In this document: positions 40,451 to 50,569 of the stretch, in pieces
How positions within the stretch are numbered: position 1 is the stretch's first letter
Layout of the letters: the number at the start of each line of letters is the position of its first letter
Made by a program: the position numbers and the translations under genes
Assembly (NCBI GenBank): GCA_000818945.1
Contig: KN805398.1
Span: 132,016 to 196,015, forward strand
Length of the DNA: 64,000 nucleotides
From: Schizochytrium sp. CCTCC M209059
Lineage: Eukaryota > Sar > Bigyra > Thraustochytrida > Thraustochytriidae
Direction: 5' to 3'
The notes under the pieces: generated by a model
What the model was told of the DNA's origin: nothing
Databases searched by the model: none
The model's input: only the letters and a program-made list of their open reading frames with translations

Positions 40451-40952
40451 AGGCGTGCGCACGGTTAGGGACGTCCGGTTTCACAGCTCGATGCTTTATA
40501 CTTTCAAGGGTGGCTGGCCATTGCGCAGGCGTTCTGGAGCGTTCCGAACCGTCGGCCGGGGTGGACTGTCGTCAGCCCTTCCGGGCCGTGTACGTGGCCC
40601 TCCTCCCTCCCCTGGCCATTCATATCCGTGCAGGCATCCGCTTCAAGCTTCAGAGAGCGACCGGCACCAGCCAGTTCGGAGCGCAGCTCATCATGCGCGC
40701 GAATTTTTTACCTCCTCGGCCTCGACCTTCATCCCCGTCTTCATCATCACTCCTCAAGATGCACCCGTCCATCATGACGATCACGACCACCACCACCATG
40801 TAGTATATACATCTATCTACCCAATGAATGACATTGAATAGTTAGTTTCTCTGGCTGATTGCACAGACAACGCAACGTCTTCTCCAAAAGCAACCTTCGA
40901 AAAGAAGATGAAACCCTGGGCTCGCAGCGTCCCGCCGACTCGGACATCCAGA

Positions 40953-41098
40953 ATGCTTGCCTTGCCTTGCCTTGCCTTGCCTCGCCATAATCTCGTCTTG
41001 CCTTGCCTCGGTAGCCTCGAGTCGCAGCGCGAGATTTTCCTTCCGCCTCCTTCCCTTCCCTCCCCTTTCCTTTCCTTTCCTTTCCTTTCCTTTCTTTC
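40953..41098. repeat. CTTGC and TTTCC pentamer tracts
   Basis: CTTGC x5 at 40957-40983 and TTTCC x7 at 41062-41097, about 80 bp apart. Confidence 0.8.
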
Positions 41099-41465
41099 TT
41101 CGCCCTCCGGCAAACAAACGTCAGTCTCGCAGCGACGTCACCGCCGCCGCGCCGCGGTCTGCGCAACGCATTATTGGGACGTGACCTCACTGGCGCCGTG
41201 AGCGCAGGCTGGGGGGGCCTTCCTCAAGTTTGTTTCCAGTTTAAAAATTTTGTTTATGCGGACTGTTTTCTTTTCTTTTGGTTGTTTTTCTTCTGTCGCT
41301 GCTATGGCCAGTGGCAGGTGGGTGGGTTGGATTCTTTGCGAGCTAATTAGTTACCGGGGTCGATGTCGTATTCCGCACCGCTCGCTTCTTTTAATCGCTT
41401 CGCCATAAATGATCGTTGCCGCTCGCTTCGCTTGCTTGTTTTTGCTTCCTCCGCTTGCTTTTTGG

Positions 41466-41466
<1 letters not shown>

Positions 41467-41532
<66 letters not shown>
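41467..41532. repeat. (GCT)22 pure trinucleotide repeat
   Basis: 22 uninterrupted GCT/CTG units, one of the longest pure trinucleotide arrays in the window. The surrounding DNA has no confirmed gene. On the minus strand the Ala frame continues into a 39-codon charged segment. Confidence 0.95.
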
Positions 41533-42023
41533 GAGCAATTATTGGTCAGGTGAATGGCCGCTTTTTGACGTAAATCACAGGTCGATGCTTGCGAGCAGCA
41601 CGCTGACCGTGGCCGAGCCGTTTTGATCTTTTCTTGCAGTGTCGCCACTCACAACTAGCAGACCTGCAGCGCTCTTCTCGAGCCTCAGGACGGAGGTTTC
41701 GCTTTTTATTTTAAATCTTTTGGCAAAATCTCCCTGCTGCGCTGACAAGAAGATGCTTCCTCTCGCCTTAGTATAGCCGGCAGCTGCGGAAAGTACAAGC
41801 AAGCAGGCTTGCAGCAAGCATCCGCGTCTCGCGTCTTGGCCATTCAGCCAGCGCGCACGCGTTTGTCCGCCCATCCCGTGTATCGTCATTTTATTCTGCT
41901 CGCTCCGTCGCTACTGGGAGGCCGTCTTGGCCACTCTCATCTGCATGTGTTTGCAGCTGCGGCTCGCAGTGGCGTGGCTGCCGCAGTCCGATGCACGTGC
42001 ACGATCAATCAAACACATCCTCG

Positions 42024-42060
42024 CCTGGCCTGGCCTGGCCTGCTCTGGCCTGGCCTGGCC
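42024..42060. repeat. (CTGGC)n pentamer repeat
   Basis: About seven imperfect CTGGC/CTGCT pentamers. It is intergenic. Confidence 0.8.
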
Positions 42061-42740
42061 GTGCCGCCAAGTGATGATCAATTTTCGATCGCTGTACCGT
42101 TGCTGACCAGCGCACAATACGTGCACTCGCTCCTCCGCACAGGACTGTCCCTTGTCCGTCCATCCTTATGCATGCGCGCTTCGGCACCCGCCAGACCCTG
42201 GCGGCGAGTCCGCCCTGTTGCTGCAGCTGCCTTCGCGCGCGAGCACACGGCGAGGCCAATGCGCGCAGACAGTCCGAGTCTGATGGACGGGCCAGCCGGC
42301 CGGCCATCACAGTGGTCGCAGTCTGTTTGGCAAAGAAGAAAAAACAAACAAAGTTCAGGGGGTCGCGCGCGACCTAACCACCGCGGCAGAGGCCAGCGCC
42401 GCGTGGGCGGTGACGTTCGTGAGGGACAGCCAGGCCCTTGGAACGCGCTTTGGAACGAAGAGAACGCGGCCTCGAGAGCGCCGCCGCTCCCCTTTCCCTC
42501 GCTCCCTCGCTCGCACCCTCCCTCGCCGCGCCGCGCGGCGCGCCGCTGCAGCCGGCCGCGCTCCTCGCCGGCTCCCCGCGCGGGCTGCCGCCGTGCCGCC
42601 GGCCTTGCCGCCCGCCGCCGCCTCCCGGCGCGAGGCCGACAGAGACCGGCGCTCGGCGCCGTCGTCACCGCCATCATCGTCATCTCGCGGCAAACGCAAG
42701 CACGGAAAAAACGAAAATGTTCCAACCGTGCAGAATCGAG

Positions 42741-42850
42741 AGAGAGAAAAGAAAAAAGGAAATGAAAGAAAAGAAAAGAAAAGGAAGAAAAGAAATGAAA
42801 TGAAAGAAATGAAAGAAAAGAAAAAAAAAAGAAATGAAAGAAAAGAAAAG
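42741..42850. repeat. GAAAA/GAAAT purine tract
   Basis: About 110 bp of almost pure purine on the plus strand made of GAAAA, GAAAT and GGAAA units. It generates spurious Lys/Glu ORFs on one strand and Phe/Ser ORFs on the other. Confidence 0.8.
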
Positions 42851-43510
42851 CGGCCTCTCTCGGCCTCGGGCGCTCGGGCCAGCCGTGCGCCGAGGCCGGC
42901 CCCGGCATGGCGTGTCTTGGCTTTTGGCGTGGCGTGGGTGGCGGGAGGAGCTCGGCAGACGCCGCGGCGGTTCGCGCGAGTTTTCTTTCTGCGATTTCCC
43001 GACGGTGGGTACACGAGGCGGGTGGTTTTCCGGCCGTGGCCGGTGAGCGGCTCGCGCTAGCGGGTGGTGACGACGATGAAAAGAAAGAAAAAGAAAAAAA
43101 AATTGAAAGAAAGGATAGAAAGATGAGGAAAGAGAGAGGCGCAGCGTACAAACATCACTCCACTCACACAAACAACGAAACAAACAACCAACCAAACTTT
43201 AACCAAGCAAACAACCAAACAAGAAGCAAACGAATGAACGAACGGACGAACGACAAGAAGGGAAGAAAGAAGCTCTGAGAGGAATCGAGAAAGGAAATCG
43301 AGAAAGAAAAAAAGAAAGGAAAAAAAGGAAGGGAGTCGGCGAGAACAGCGAGAGCGCCGAAGAAAAGAGGAGAAGAAAGAAGAAGAAACCAACCAAGCGA
43401 GCGAGCAAGCAAAGCAAGCGCGAGCGAGGCAAAAGCAAATCCCCAATCGCCGAGACCTCGAAAGTCATAGCGACTTGGCGCGAGGCCGCAGCACAGCAGA
43501 CAGAAGCCTT

Positions 43511-43564
43511 CGATCGATCGATCGTTCGTTCGTTCGCTCGCTCGCTCGCTCGTCCGCTCGTTCC
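43511..43564 (+). repeat. CGAT/CGTT/CGCT tetranucleotide tract
   Basis: CGAT x3, CGTT x3 and CGCT x5 in sequence, about 70 bp upstream of the PAPS reductase ATG; probably 5' UTR. Confidence 0.85.
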
Positions 43565-43630
43565 CTTCCCTCGCGCACTGTCGCGGCGCAAGAGAGAGGA
43601 GAGAGAGAAACAAACAAACAAACAGAGACC

Positions 43631-45232
43631 ATGTACCGCGCGTCAACGTCACTGGCCCGCACGGCTGTCCGCAAGAGGGCCTTCAGCGTGGCAGGCAGGA
43701 CGTGGAGGTCGACGGCTAGCAAGGACGTGGTCCGCGGATTCTCCGCCTCGACGCTATCCAACGGAGGCGTCAATGGTGCCGGACTCGACCAGAAGAACAG
43801 GCGCCGCCAGCAAAAGCTTAGCACCGCCGCTGCGGCCCTCCATCAGGCCCCCTCCCCGGAACATGACACAGTGTCAGAACTCGAGCGCATGAACGGAGAG
43901 CTGTCGAGCTTAGAGCAAGACCCTCTCTCCGTGTTGCGCTGGGCCCTCGAAGAGTTCGATGGCCGCCTCGCCATGTCCACCTCGTTTGGCATCCAGTCGG
44001 CCGTCCTGCTCCACCTCGCCACCCAGATCAAGCCTGACATCCCCGTCGTCTGGGTCGACACCGGATACCTGCCCCCGGAGACCTACCAATACGCCGAGAC
44101 GCTCCGGGAGACGCTCAACCTCAACCTTACCGTTTCCACGAACTCGCGGTGGAGCGCCGCCCGTATGGAGGCCCTCTACGGCAAGCTCTGGGAGGCCGAG
44201 GATGCCGAGTCTCACTCGCTCTATGGCCGCCTCACCAAGGTCGAGCCCATGCAGACCGGCCTCGAGTCCCTCGATCCCAACCCGCTCGTGCTTCTCTCTG
44301 GCCTGCGCGCCTCGCAGACAAAGGCTCGCGCCAACATGAAGCCCATCGGCTTCCAGCAGGGCCGCTTCAAGCTGTTGCCCATGCTCCGCATGACCGATGA
44401 TGACGTCGTCGAGTACATGGACCGCTTTGATCTCCCCGCGCACCCGCTTCAGGCCAAGGGCTACGCCACCGTCGGAGACTGGCACTCCTCGCGCCCCGTG
44501 CAGGAGGGCGAGGACCCGCGCAACACCCGATTCGGCGGCAAGTTCCAGGAGTGCGGCCTCCACGTTGAGTCCCACGAGCCCGTTGAGACCCCGGCTCCTG
44601 CCCCGAGCGTTGCGGTGGCCGCCAAGCCTGCCAAGGCCACCAAGCCGGCACAGCCCGAGGTCCTCAGGCCCGAGTCTCTCGAGAAGACCGGCGTTAAGGC
44701 CCTCGCGCTCACCCGCCACCACCCAGAGACTGACATTGCCTGCATCATGGTCAAAAAGCTCACCGAGGACGGATCTTACTGCCGCAAGTGCAACGACGTC
44801 GCGGAAAAGATTGTCAAGGACAGTGTCGAGGACTGGATTGGCTACACTGCTGTTGCCGACGTCCTCGACCCCTCGAGCGAGGGTGCCGTCCTGGCCAAGC
44901 ACTTTGGCGTCGCCACCGCTCCCTTCTTCCTCGTCCGCGACGCCGAAACCGAGGCTGCTGATGGTGAGTGGAAGGTCGTGCGCTCGTACCTGCAGCTCCG
45001 CAAGCAGCTCGAAAAGGCTGCCGACCACAAGCTCGCCACTGTAGAGGCTGCCACTCCGGAAGCCCACGCCAAGGCCGAGCACGACCCTGCTCTCCTTGAG
45101 GCCAAGGTCAACTTCGACACTCTCAAGGCCGAAATTGCCAAGCTTCAGGTCGAACTTCGTGAGAAGCAGAACGCCGCCATCGCCGCTGAGAAGCAGGTGC
45201 ACGGCCGCGCCGCGGAGCTCGGTCTCGAGTAA
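43631..45232 (+). CDS. PAPS reductase fused to a thioredoxin-like domain
   Basis: 533 aa. The open frame extends to a TTG at 43475, but the ATG at 43631 begins a textbook mitochondrial-type presequence (MYRASTSLARTAVRKRAFSV, with RGFSAS near residue 35). Residues ~95-310 are a CysH domain. It has the PP-loop STSFGIQSAV (116), WVDTGYLPPETYQYAE, YGKLWE, KVEPM and the catalytic Cys308 in FQECGLH. The two Cys pairs that bind a [4Fe-4S] cluster in APS reductases are missing (DWHSS where APS enzymes have a Cys pair), so it should reduce PAPS, not APS, to sulfite. A Pro/Ala linker leads to a thioredoxin-like domain (about 358-465) with the redox pair C384-R-K-C387 and a cis-Pro motif TAPFFLV, which could supply the electrons. 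The last 60 residues are a coiled coil. Confidence 0.9.
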   Translation: MYRASTSLARTAVRKRAFSVAGRTWRSTASKDVVRGFSASTLSNGGVNGAGLDQKNRRRQQKLSTAAAALHQAPSPEHDTVSELERMNGELSSLEQDPLSVLRWALEEFDGRLAMSTSFGIQSAVLLHLATQIKPDIPVVWVDTGYLPPETYQYAETLRETLNLNLTVSTNSRWSAARMEALYGKLWEAEDAESHSLYGRLTKVEPMQTGLESLDPNPLVLLSGLRASQTKARANMKPIGFQQGRFKLLPMLRMTDDDVVEYMDRFDLPAHPLQAKGYATVGDWHSSRPVQEGEDPRNTRFGGKFQECGLHVESHEPVETPAPAPSVAVAAKPAKATKPAQPEVLRPESLEKTGVKALALTRHHPETDIACIMVKKLTEDGSYCRKCNDVAEKIVKDSVEDWIGYTAVADVLDPSSEGAVLAKHFGVATAPFFLVRDAETEAADGEWKVVRSYLQLRKQLEKAADHKLATVEAATPEAHAKAEHDPALLEAKVNFDTLKAEIAKLQVELREKQNAAIAAEKQVHGRAAELGLE

Positions 45233-46025
45233 ACCCGTTGTGCCCTTTTCCTCTATGAAAATGGTCGGTGGTGCTGTATCTTTGTAATTTCTTCTCTTCG
45301 ACAGTGCGCTGACTCTCATGATCTGTCCCTTAAAGCTTTATGATTTTACCCCCTTCTATCTATCTTTCCCTTTTGATGATGACGACGACAACAACGACGA
45401 CAACGACGATAACGACGACGACGACGACGACAATGACGACGACGACAACGACGACGACAACGGCAGAAGGGTTGTAGTATCTTGCTGCAACAATTACAGC
45501 CAAAGATGAATGACATCGTTAATTCTTCCACTCTTCGATCGCGTCGTCGTTGTCGAAGTCGTACACATTTTCGTTTCTTCCACGACTCATGTTTAGGAGT
45601 CTCCTTCGCTTTTCTTCCTTGTCCTTCCTTTTTTTCTGTGGAAGCAAAAAGCAGCAACATCATGCAAGACTTTCTTTCTCTCTTGCAATCAACAAACCGC
45701 AAGCCTTCCAGCGATCACTGTCCGTGTCAGCAAGAACTATCATAGCTCACTTCAGTTTTGCAAGTGACAAGTTTCCAAGTAATCATTTTTTCCCCTTCTT
45801 CTGCTCTATTTCTTATTCTCTTTTTCTGCATCCAAATTGAGCCGACGAGACAAAAAATCTACGTTTGCATTGTTTTCTACTATCCAGTTGCACGCACATC
45901 TTTTCCAGGGCAGCGGACCTTCCTATGGTACGCCCATTAAGTCAATGTCCTTCCAGTCGTCAAAAGCAAGGAAAAGAGAGACAGGTAGATTAGAGACGAA
46001 AATCGTACGAAGCGGCAATCACTGT
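45233..46025. other. Convergent 3'-3' intergenic region
   Basis: This lies between the PAPS reductase and the 226-aa gene. It has a GAC/AAC trinucleotide array (45375-45465) and AT-rich 3' flank. No gene is seen. Confidence 0.55.
45375..45465. repeat. (GAC/AAC)n interrupted trinucleotide array
   Basis: About 30 units of GAC, AAC and GAT. It lies about 140 bp after the PAPS reductase stop codon, in the likely 3' UTR or just beyond. Confidence 0.9.
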
Positions 46026-46706
46026 TCAGTCGTCCGCAGCAAGCTCCGTGGCCAGAGTGAACCATCCCTGCAGCTCGCGGTCTGACATGTCACGGTATCC
46101 GCGAATGGAGTCGCGGCCCTCTACAAGAAAGCCACGTCTCTTATCCTTGACGGATCGGAGGAGATCGTCAATCATCTTCTCGCGCTCATCCCACGTCATG
46201 TTCGTACACCGATTCAGCCGGGACTTGATGCGATTAAACTCGGAGCAAATCGGGCCATTCTTGTCCACGCTGGTCTCTCCAATTTTGTTCTCCATAAATA
46301 TCGAGAGCGCCCGATAGTCAATTTTTGACTTGGCCTTCTCCACCAGAGACTCATAGTGGCTCACCAGCTTGCGCAGCGGGGGCAGCTTGCCCTCGTCCTG
46401 CGTGCAAAGCTTGTCCTTGGCCACCACCAGGAACTCTGCAACGTCCAGGAGCGCGCGCTGGATGTCTTCGCGTCGGCCCTCGCTCGCGAGCGTCTCGGCG
46501 AGAAGGACAAGGCCCTTGAGGACCTCCGTGAGGCCATCAATCTCCTGCTCCGCCAGCCCGCTCAGCGGTAGGATCGTCGACACTGGCACGTTGAGCGCGA
46601 CCGTCTTATGAAAGGACTCCAACTGCTCCGCCAGCTTTTGCCGCTTCGCGACGCGATCCTCCTCGCCGCCCAGCTGCGAGGGTGCGTCGCGTTTCTTCTC
46701 CGCCAT
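46026..46706 (-). CDS. Protein of unknown function (226 aa)
   Basis: The open frame reaches 47363, but everything above 46706 is Arg/Pro/Ala-rich and unlike the rest. The ATG at 46704-46706 gives MAEKKRDAPSQLGGEEDRVA, followed by KRQK, a possible nuclear localisation signal. The protein is mostly helical: residues ~25-110 are Leu/Ala/Glu-rich, and the second half has conserved-looking Trp, Arg and Asp positions (NMTWDEREKMIDDLL, RELQGWFTLATELA). No domain is recognised. Codon use and composition match the neighbouring genes, so I believe it is a real gene. A nuclear helical adaptor would fit but is a guess. Confidence 0.7.
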   Translation of the reverse strand: MAEKKRDAPSQLGGEEDRVAKRQKLAEQLESFHKTVALNVPVSTILPLSGLAEQEIDGLTEVLKGLVLLAETLASEGRREDIQRALLDVAEFLVVAKDKLCTQDEGKLPPLRKLVSHYESLVEKAKSKIDYRALSIFMENKIGETSVDKNGPICSEFNRIKSRLNRCTNMTWDEREKMIDDLLRSVKDKRRGFLVEGRDSIRGYRDMSDRELQGWFTLATELAADD

Positions 46707-47518
46707 ATTCAACCCCGCGAGCCCGCCTCGCCCGTCTCGCTCTCGCCCCGCCCACCTACTCGCTCGTCGAAGCGGTCGGGCTCCAGGTCGGGTTCGAGCT
46801 CCGGCTCGGCGTCGCCGTGCAGCTTTTTGGGGCCGCCCGCGCGGTCCTTGCGCTTCGCGAGCGCGGCGAGAGAGACGCCCGCCGGCGCAAGTCGCCTCGC
46901 GTCGCGTCGCGTGGCCTCGCGGCAAGGTCGTCGAGGCCGTCGCGAGGAGGCGCTCCAGAGCGGGAATTGCCGCGCTCGCGCCGCGCTCTCGCGCCGCGAT
47001 CGATATCGATATCGTGCGCGCCCGGTTCGGCCTCCGCGTGCAATTCTTGCGCTCCGTTGCAGGCGTGCCCTGCTCGAAGCCCCGGAGCGCCTGCTTGGCC
47101 CCGCTGCACTTTCTGTAACCCCCGCCCCCCGCGCGCCATTTCTCGGTCTTTTTGCAGCCGCGTACGCGCAGGAACGGGGGCGGGGACCGGGGACGGCGGG
47201 AACGCGCAAGGAGGTAGCAGCAAGGGGCGGCGGCGGTCGCCAGCGTCATCTTATCGTGCGAGCGTGGCGGCGAGCACGCAGGCAGGCGGGCAGGCGGGCA
47301 GAGAGGCAAGCAAGCAGGCAAGCGCGGGCCTCGTCTGCGCGCTTTTCGTGGCAGCAAGGCCACGTGAGCGGCAACGAGCGAGCGAACGAGCGAACGAGCA
47401 GGCTAGCGAGCGTATCTCCCTCACCAGCCATTGTCAACAATGTGCTCTGCGTGGCACACACCCTTAGAACCGCTCGCCCGCCTCTGCGCAGACCCGGGTC
47501 ACGTCGACAGCGACCGCG

Positions 47519-47554
<36 letters not shown>

Positions 47555-48128
47555 CGAGCGACGGTAGCGAATCTGGTCTTCACGCCTCTCTCCTGCGCGC
47601 TTGCAGCCCCGCGGACGCGGCTCGAGTGCCTGCCCGGGCAAGTCCAAGCAATCGCTCCAAAAAACCGCGACGGGTCACCTCGCCTTACCTTAGAGTCTCA
47701 GGTACGCGCACGCGTCCCACCCCGCCACCCCGCGTCCCAACCCGGCCTCCCTGCACGCCGCGGCGCGGCAGGAGACCCGACTCCGCTCTGCTCGAGCCCG
47801 AGCTCCAGCGCGAGCGCGAGCCCGGCCGGGCTGGCAGCGGCGGCGTGGAGCGGCGGCGTGGAGCGGAGGGAGCGGCACGCGCCGCGCGGTTTAGGTTTGC
47901 GAGCTGCCGTCGATCAAATCGATCAGGCAGACCTCGAACCGCTCGTCGCGGCCGCTCCAGGCAGGCGCGCTCGAGCCGCGAGAGGCGCCGCGCGGCGGAG
48001 TCCAGGCGCAGCCGCGTATCGCGCCAGCGCGCGACGAGCCGGGTCGCCGCGCCGGGCGGCGATCGGGTCCAGCGTCGGCCTGGAGAGAAAGAAGAAGCGC
48101 AGAACCGCAAGCTCGCGAGCGCGAGACC
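46707..48128. other. 1.4-kb divergent intergenic region
   Basis: This lies between the 226-aa gene (-) and the five-repeat gene (+). It is very GC-rich, with GCGA, GGCA, GAGCGAAC and CAG repeats. Overlapping Arg/Ala-rich ORFs occur on every frame and are not credible genes. Confidence 0.5.
47519..47555. repeat. (CAG)n trinucleotide repeat
   Basis: About 12 CAG units, intergenic, following a GAGC/GAAC tract at 47372-47410. Confidence 0.85.
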
Positions 48129-49343
48129 ATGGCCGAGCGGGCCCGGGCCGTGCTCGCCGCCGCCTCGGGCGCAGCCTCGGGCGCGGTCGCAGGCGCCGTC
48201 ACGGTGACCGGCGCGGTGACCGGCGCGGTGACCGGCAGCGGGAACAGGCTCTCGAGGAGGGGGCTCGAGACTCTGCGCGACAAACTCGTCGACTTCTACT
48301 CGGTGTACGCGCCGCACAAGCTCGAGGATGAGACCAAGGTGAACGAGCTGCTGCGGTGGACGCGCAAGTACGGCGAGGAGGCACTCAACCGCTTCATCCG
48401 GGAAAAGTACGGCGTCGAACTCGACAGCGTCGACGCCACCGACGCAGGCTGGGCGCAAATTTTCGCGGACATCAGGGAGTTCTACGCCATTCACGACAAG
48501 GGTAAGACGCCAGAGGAGATCGCCAAAATCTTTCGCTGGACACGCAAAGAGGGCGTCTTCGCGCTCAACGCCAAACTCGTCGACAAGTACGGCGTCCCGC
48601 TCAGCTCCATCAAAAAGGCCGGCGGCTGGAAAGCTCGTTGGAAGCACATCCTCACCAACAACATCACCAACAACCTCAGCGACGAAATCCGCTCCTTCTT
48701 TGGTAAATTCGACCCCGAGACGCCCCACGCCGAAATCCAGCGCTACGTGCTCATGGGCGTACAGCAGGGTCGGGAAGCCATCGACGCCGTACTCCAGCGC
48801 AAGTTTGGACACGGTCTCGCAGACGTGCGCATGGTCGAGGGCGCCACCTCCGAGGAGCGCGCTTTCAACCTTCGCACACGGCTCGTGCGCTTCTTTGAAA
48901 AGCACGATCCTTCGAGACTCATCGACGAAAAAATCTCTTCCATGGTCGAGTGGGGCATGCACAATTATGAAGCGCTCAACGAGCAGCTCCGCCTCGACTT
49001 TGGATACGATCTCGATTCTCAGGAAATTGATCCGGCGCGTCTTCGCGTCGAACTCTTTCGCTTCTTTGGCATCCATGACCCGACGAACAAGAAACAGCGC
49101 CGCAAAGGAGTCATGGACGAGCTCATCGAATACGCTGCCGAACATGGCCGCGCTGCGCTCAACAAGCGTCTTTTGGCCGACTACGGCGCCTCCCTCTCCG
49201 CGCAAGCAAACCCATATACTGAAGCCGATGAGGAGGAACAGGCGGCCCTTCTTCGAGCAGAGCTGCCCGCTCCGCCACAGAGTATTCGCGAGGGGGTTGT
49301 TTCCTTCCTGCGCAGATCGATCGACCGCCACGCGGGGTCTTAA
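48129..49343 (+). CDS. Protein with five copies of a ~50-residue helical repeat (404 aa)
   Basis: Single exon, ATG at 48129. The first 40 residues are Ala/Gly/Thr/Val-rich with a duplicated TGAV(T) motif and could insert in or lie on a membrane. The rest consists of five copies of one module at about 49-101, 111-161, 183-233, 248-298 and 304-357. Each has an opening helix ending in F(Y/F), an (D/A)P or DK turn, a middle helix, then a (G/N)xxAL(N) motif and a closing (K/D)(Y/F)G. Examples are KYGEEALNRFIREKYGVEL, KEGVFALNAKLVDKYGVPL, MHNYEALNEQLRLDFGYDL and EHGRAALNKRLLADYGASL. I do not recognise a named family. A loosely similar pattern ending in KYG occurs in coiled-coil proteins of some protists, which I recall only from general knowledge. 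Function unknown; an all-helical binding scaffold is plausible. Confidence 0.85.
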   Translation: MAERARAVLAAASGAASGAVAGAVTVTGAVTGAVTGSGNRLSRRGLETLRDKLVDFYSVYAPHKLEDETKVNELLRWTRKYGEEALNRFIREKYGVELDSVDATDAGWAQIFADIREFYAIHDKGKTPEEIAKIFRWTRKEGVFALNAKLVDKYGVPLSSIKKAGGWKARWKHILTNNITNNLSDEIRSFFGKFDPETPHAEIQRYVLMGVQQGREAIDAVLQRKFGHGLADVRMVEGATSEERAFNLRTRLVRFFEKHDPSRLIDEKISSMVEWGMHNYEALNEQLRLDFGYDLDSQEIDPARLRVELFRFFGIHDPTNKKQRRKGVMDELIEYAAEHGRAALNKRLLADYGASLSAQANPYTEADEEEQAALLRAELPAPPQSIREGVVSFLRRSIDRHAGS

Positions 49344-50569
49344 GATTCGGCTTGCTCTGCAGTTACGGCACAGTCCATTGTTCGCGATGGAGGCCGTGCC
49401 GTTTACTCGATCTCGCCGCATCATCAGCGTCGGAGTTGTCGGGCCTCAATCATTCAGAGAGAAGCGCGAGGAGGGTGACAGCGAAAGTCTGTGGCCGCAA
49501 GCAATCTAAAGTATCCTCACGAATCTCTTTTCTTGGGCATCATTCCAATCAAACATTGCCATCTTATGTAGTTTTTCACAAATATTGCAGACCAATAAAA
49601 ACATATACGTTCCTTTTTCCCTCAGGTTCCCCAGGTTTTCAGTTCAGGTCATGCTCAGGAACGACCTCGTGGGCTTCCGCAAGACATCATTGTATACGTT
49701 GATCCGTTGTGTCGAGGCTCCTTGCTCCAAGAACAAACAATTAATTTTTTAAAAGCATAAATTTCGGAATAAGAGGAGGTAAACTAAATCGAAAACCGAA
49801 ACCCAGGCACCTCTCAATCACTGTTGTCCTCCTCGTTCACTTTGATCTTGTCTCACGTTTTCGTTTCGCCTCGTCTCAATCTATTGTCTCATCGCACAGG
49901 CTTTCCATCTGTCTCGACTCTTTGAGCCAACCGAGAATTTTGTCACGAACAAACTTATCAAAGATAGTTGCCTGAGGGGCAGTCCGAGACAAAAGCAAGA
50001 CACCTTGGGACATTTAACATTTGCTCGTTCGCCTGGACAGTGAATGATCGTCAATGTGAACTTCTAAATAGCGGGCCGGGCGGACGAAAGCATCTTGACC
50101 ACCTCCCCACAGTGTGCGGCTGTGGGTGATCCGGGCACTTAGTCTAGCTGCAGGCGCCTGCAAATGTCTCGGGACACACACGCGAACCCGGGCTTCTCGG
50201 GGGCGCTTGTTCGACAAAGTACCGTGCCGCGCCGTCCGAAAAAGCGTCGGTGATACGCTGCTTAGCGTGAGAGCGCGGGAGCGCGCAAGAGGGTCTGTTC
50301 CACGGACAGGAAAAAGGCCCCGGGGTCTCTCGTTCGCGTCCGCGCCCCGACCTGTCCAAGCAGAAGCTCAAGCAGAAGCTCAAGCCCGCAAGACTAGCAA
50401 GCAAAGCGCACTCGAAAGGCGGCTCAAGCTCCTAGTGGTGCTAGTGGTGGTGGTGGTGCTACTGCTGCTATTCTTCTTTTTGGCTCGTCAAAACGTAGAC
50501 CTTGTGCGCTGCTGCTGGAAAATCAAGCACCCAAGACAACGAACGCGAGCAACAATCTGACCTCGTCTC
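49344..50569. other. Intergenic region
   Basis: This lies between two plus-strand genes. It has AT-rich sequence near 49550-49800 (likely 3' UTR of the repeat protein) and GC-rich DNA with a short GGT tract near 50445 next to the RhoGAP start. A 148-codon ORF (50114-50560) has a hydrophobic run coming from that tract; I do not call it. Confidence 0.5.

Larger units (their letters stand above)
39104..43630. other. 4.5-kb gene-poor, repeat-rich stretch
   Basis: This is the longest stretch without a confident gene. It lies upstream of both the cyclophilin (-) and PAPS reductase (+) genes. It contains many microsatellites (listed) and long purine tracts (42741-42850, 43076-43400). ORFs within it are Lys/Glu- or Phe/Ser-rich products of those tracts. 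A minus-strand frame after the CTG repeat (41347-41465) looks somewhat protein-like (KQAEEAKTSKRSERQRSFMA) but has no assembled 5' part. Confidence 0.5.

Noticed and set aside
42078..43151. 357-codon minus-strand ORF with Phe/Ser-rich hydrophobic runs
   Set aside because: The hydrophobic runs are translations of a purine tract on the opposite strand, not genuine membrane helices.
43910..45319. 469-codon minus-strand ORF antisense to the PAPS reductase
   Set aside because: Same explanation: antisense shadow of a biased gene, rich in Leu, Gly, Val and Glu without domain features.
46707..47363. N-terminal extension of the 226-aa protein
   Set aside because: Arg/Pro/Ala-rich translation of GC-rich intergenic DNA, with a sharp change in composition at the chosen ATG.
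50114..50560. 148-codon ORF with an apparent membrane helix
   Set aside because: The helix comes from a GGT/GCT repeat; the rest is Arg-rich without similarity and overlaps the RhoGAP 5' flank.
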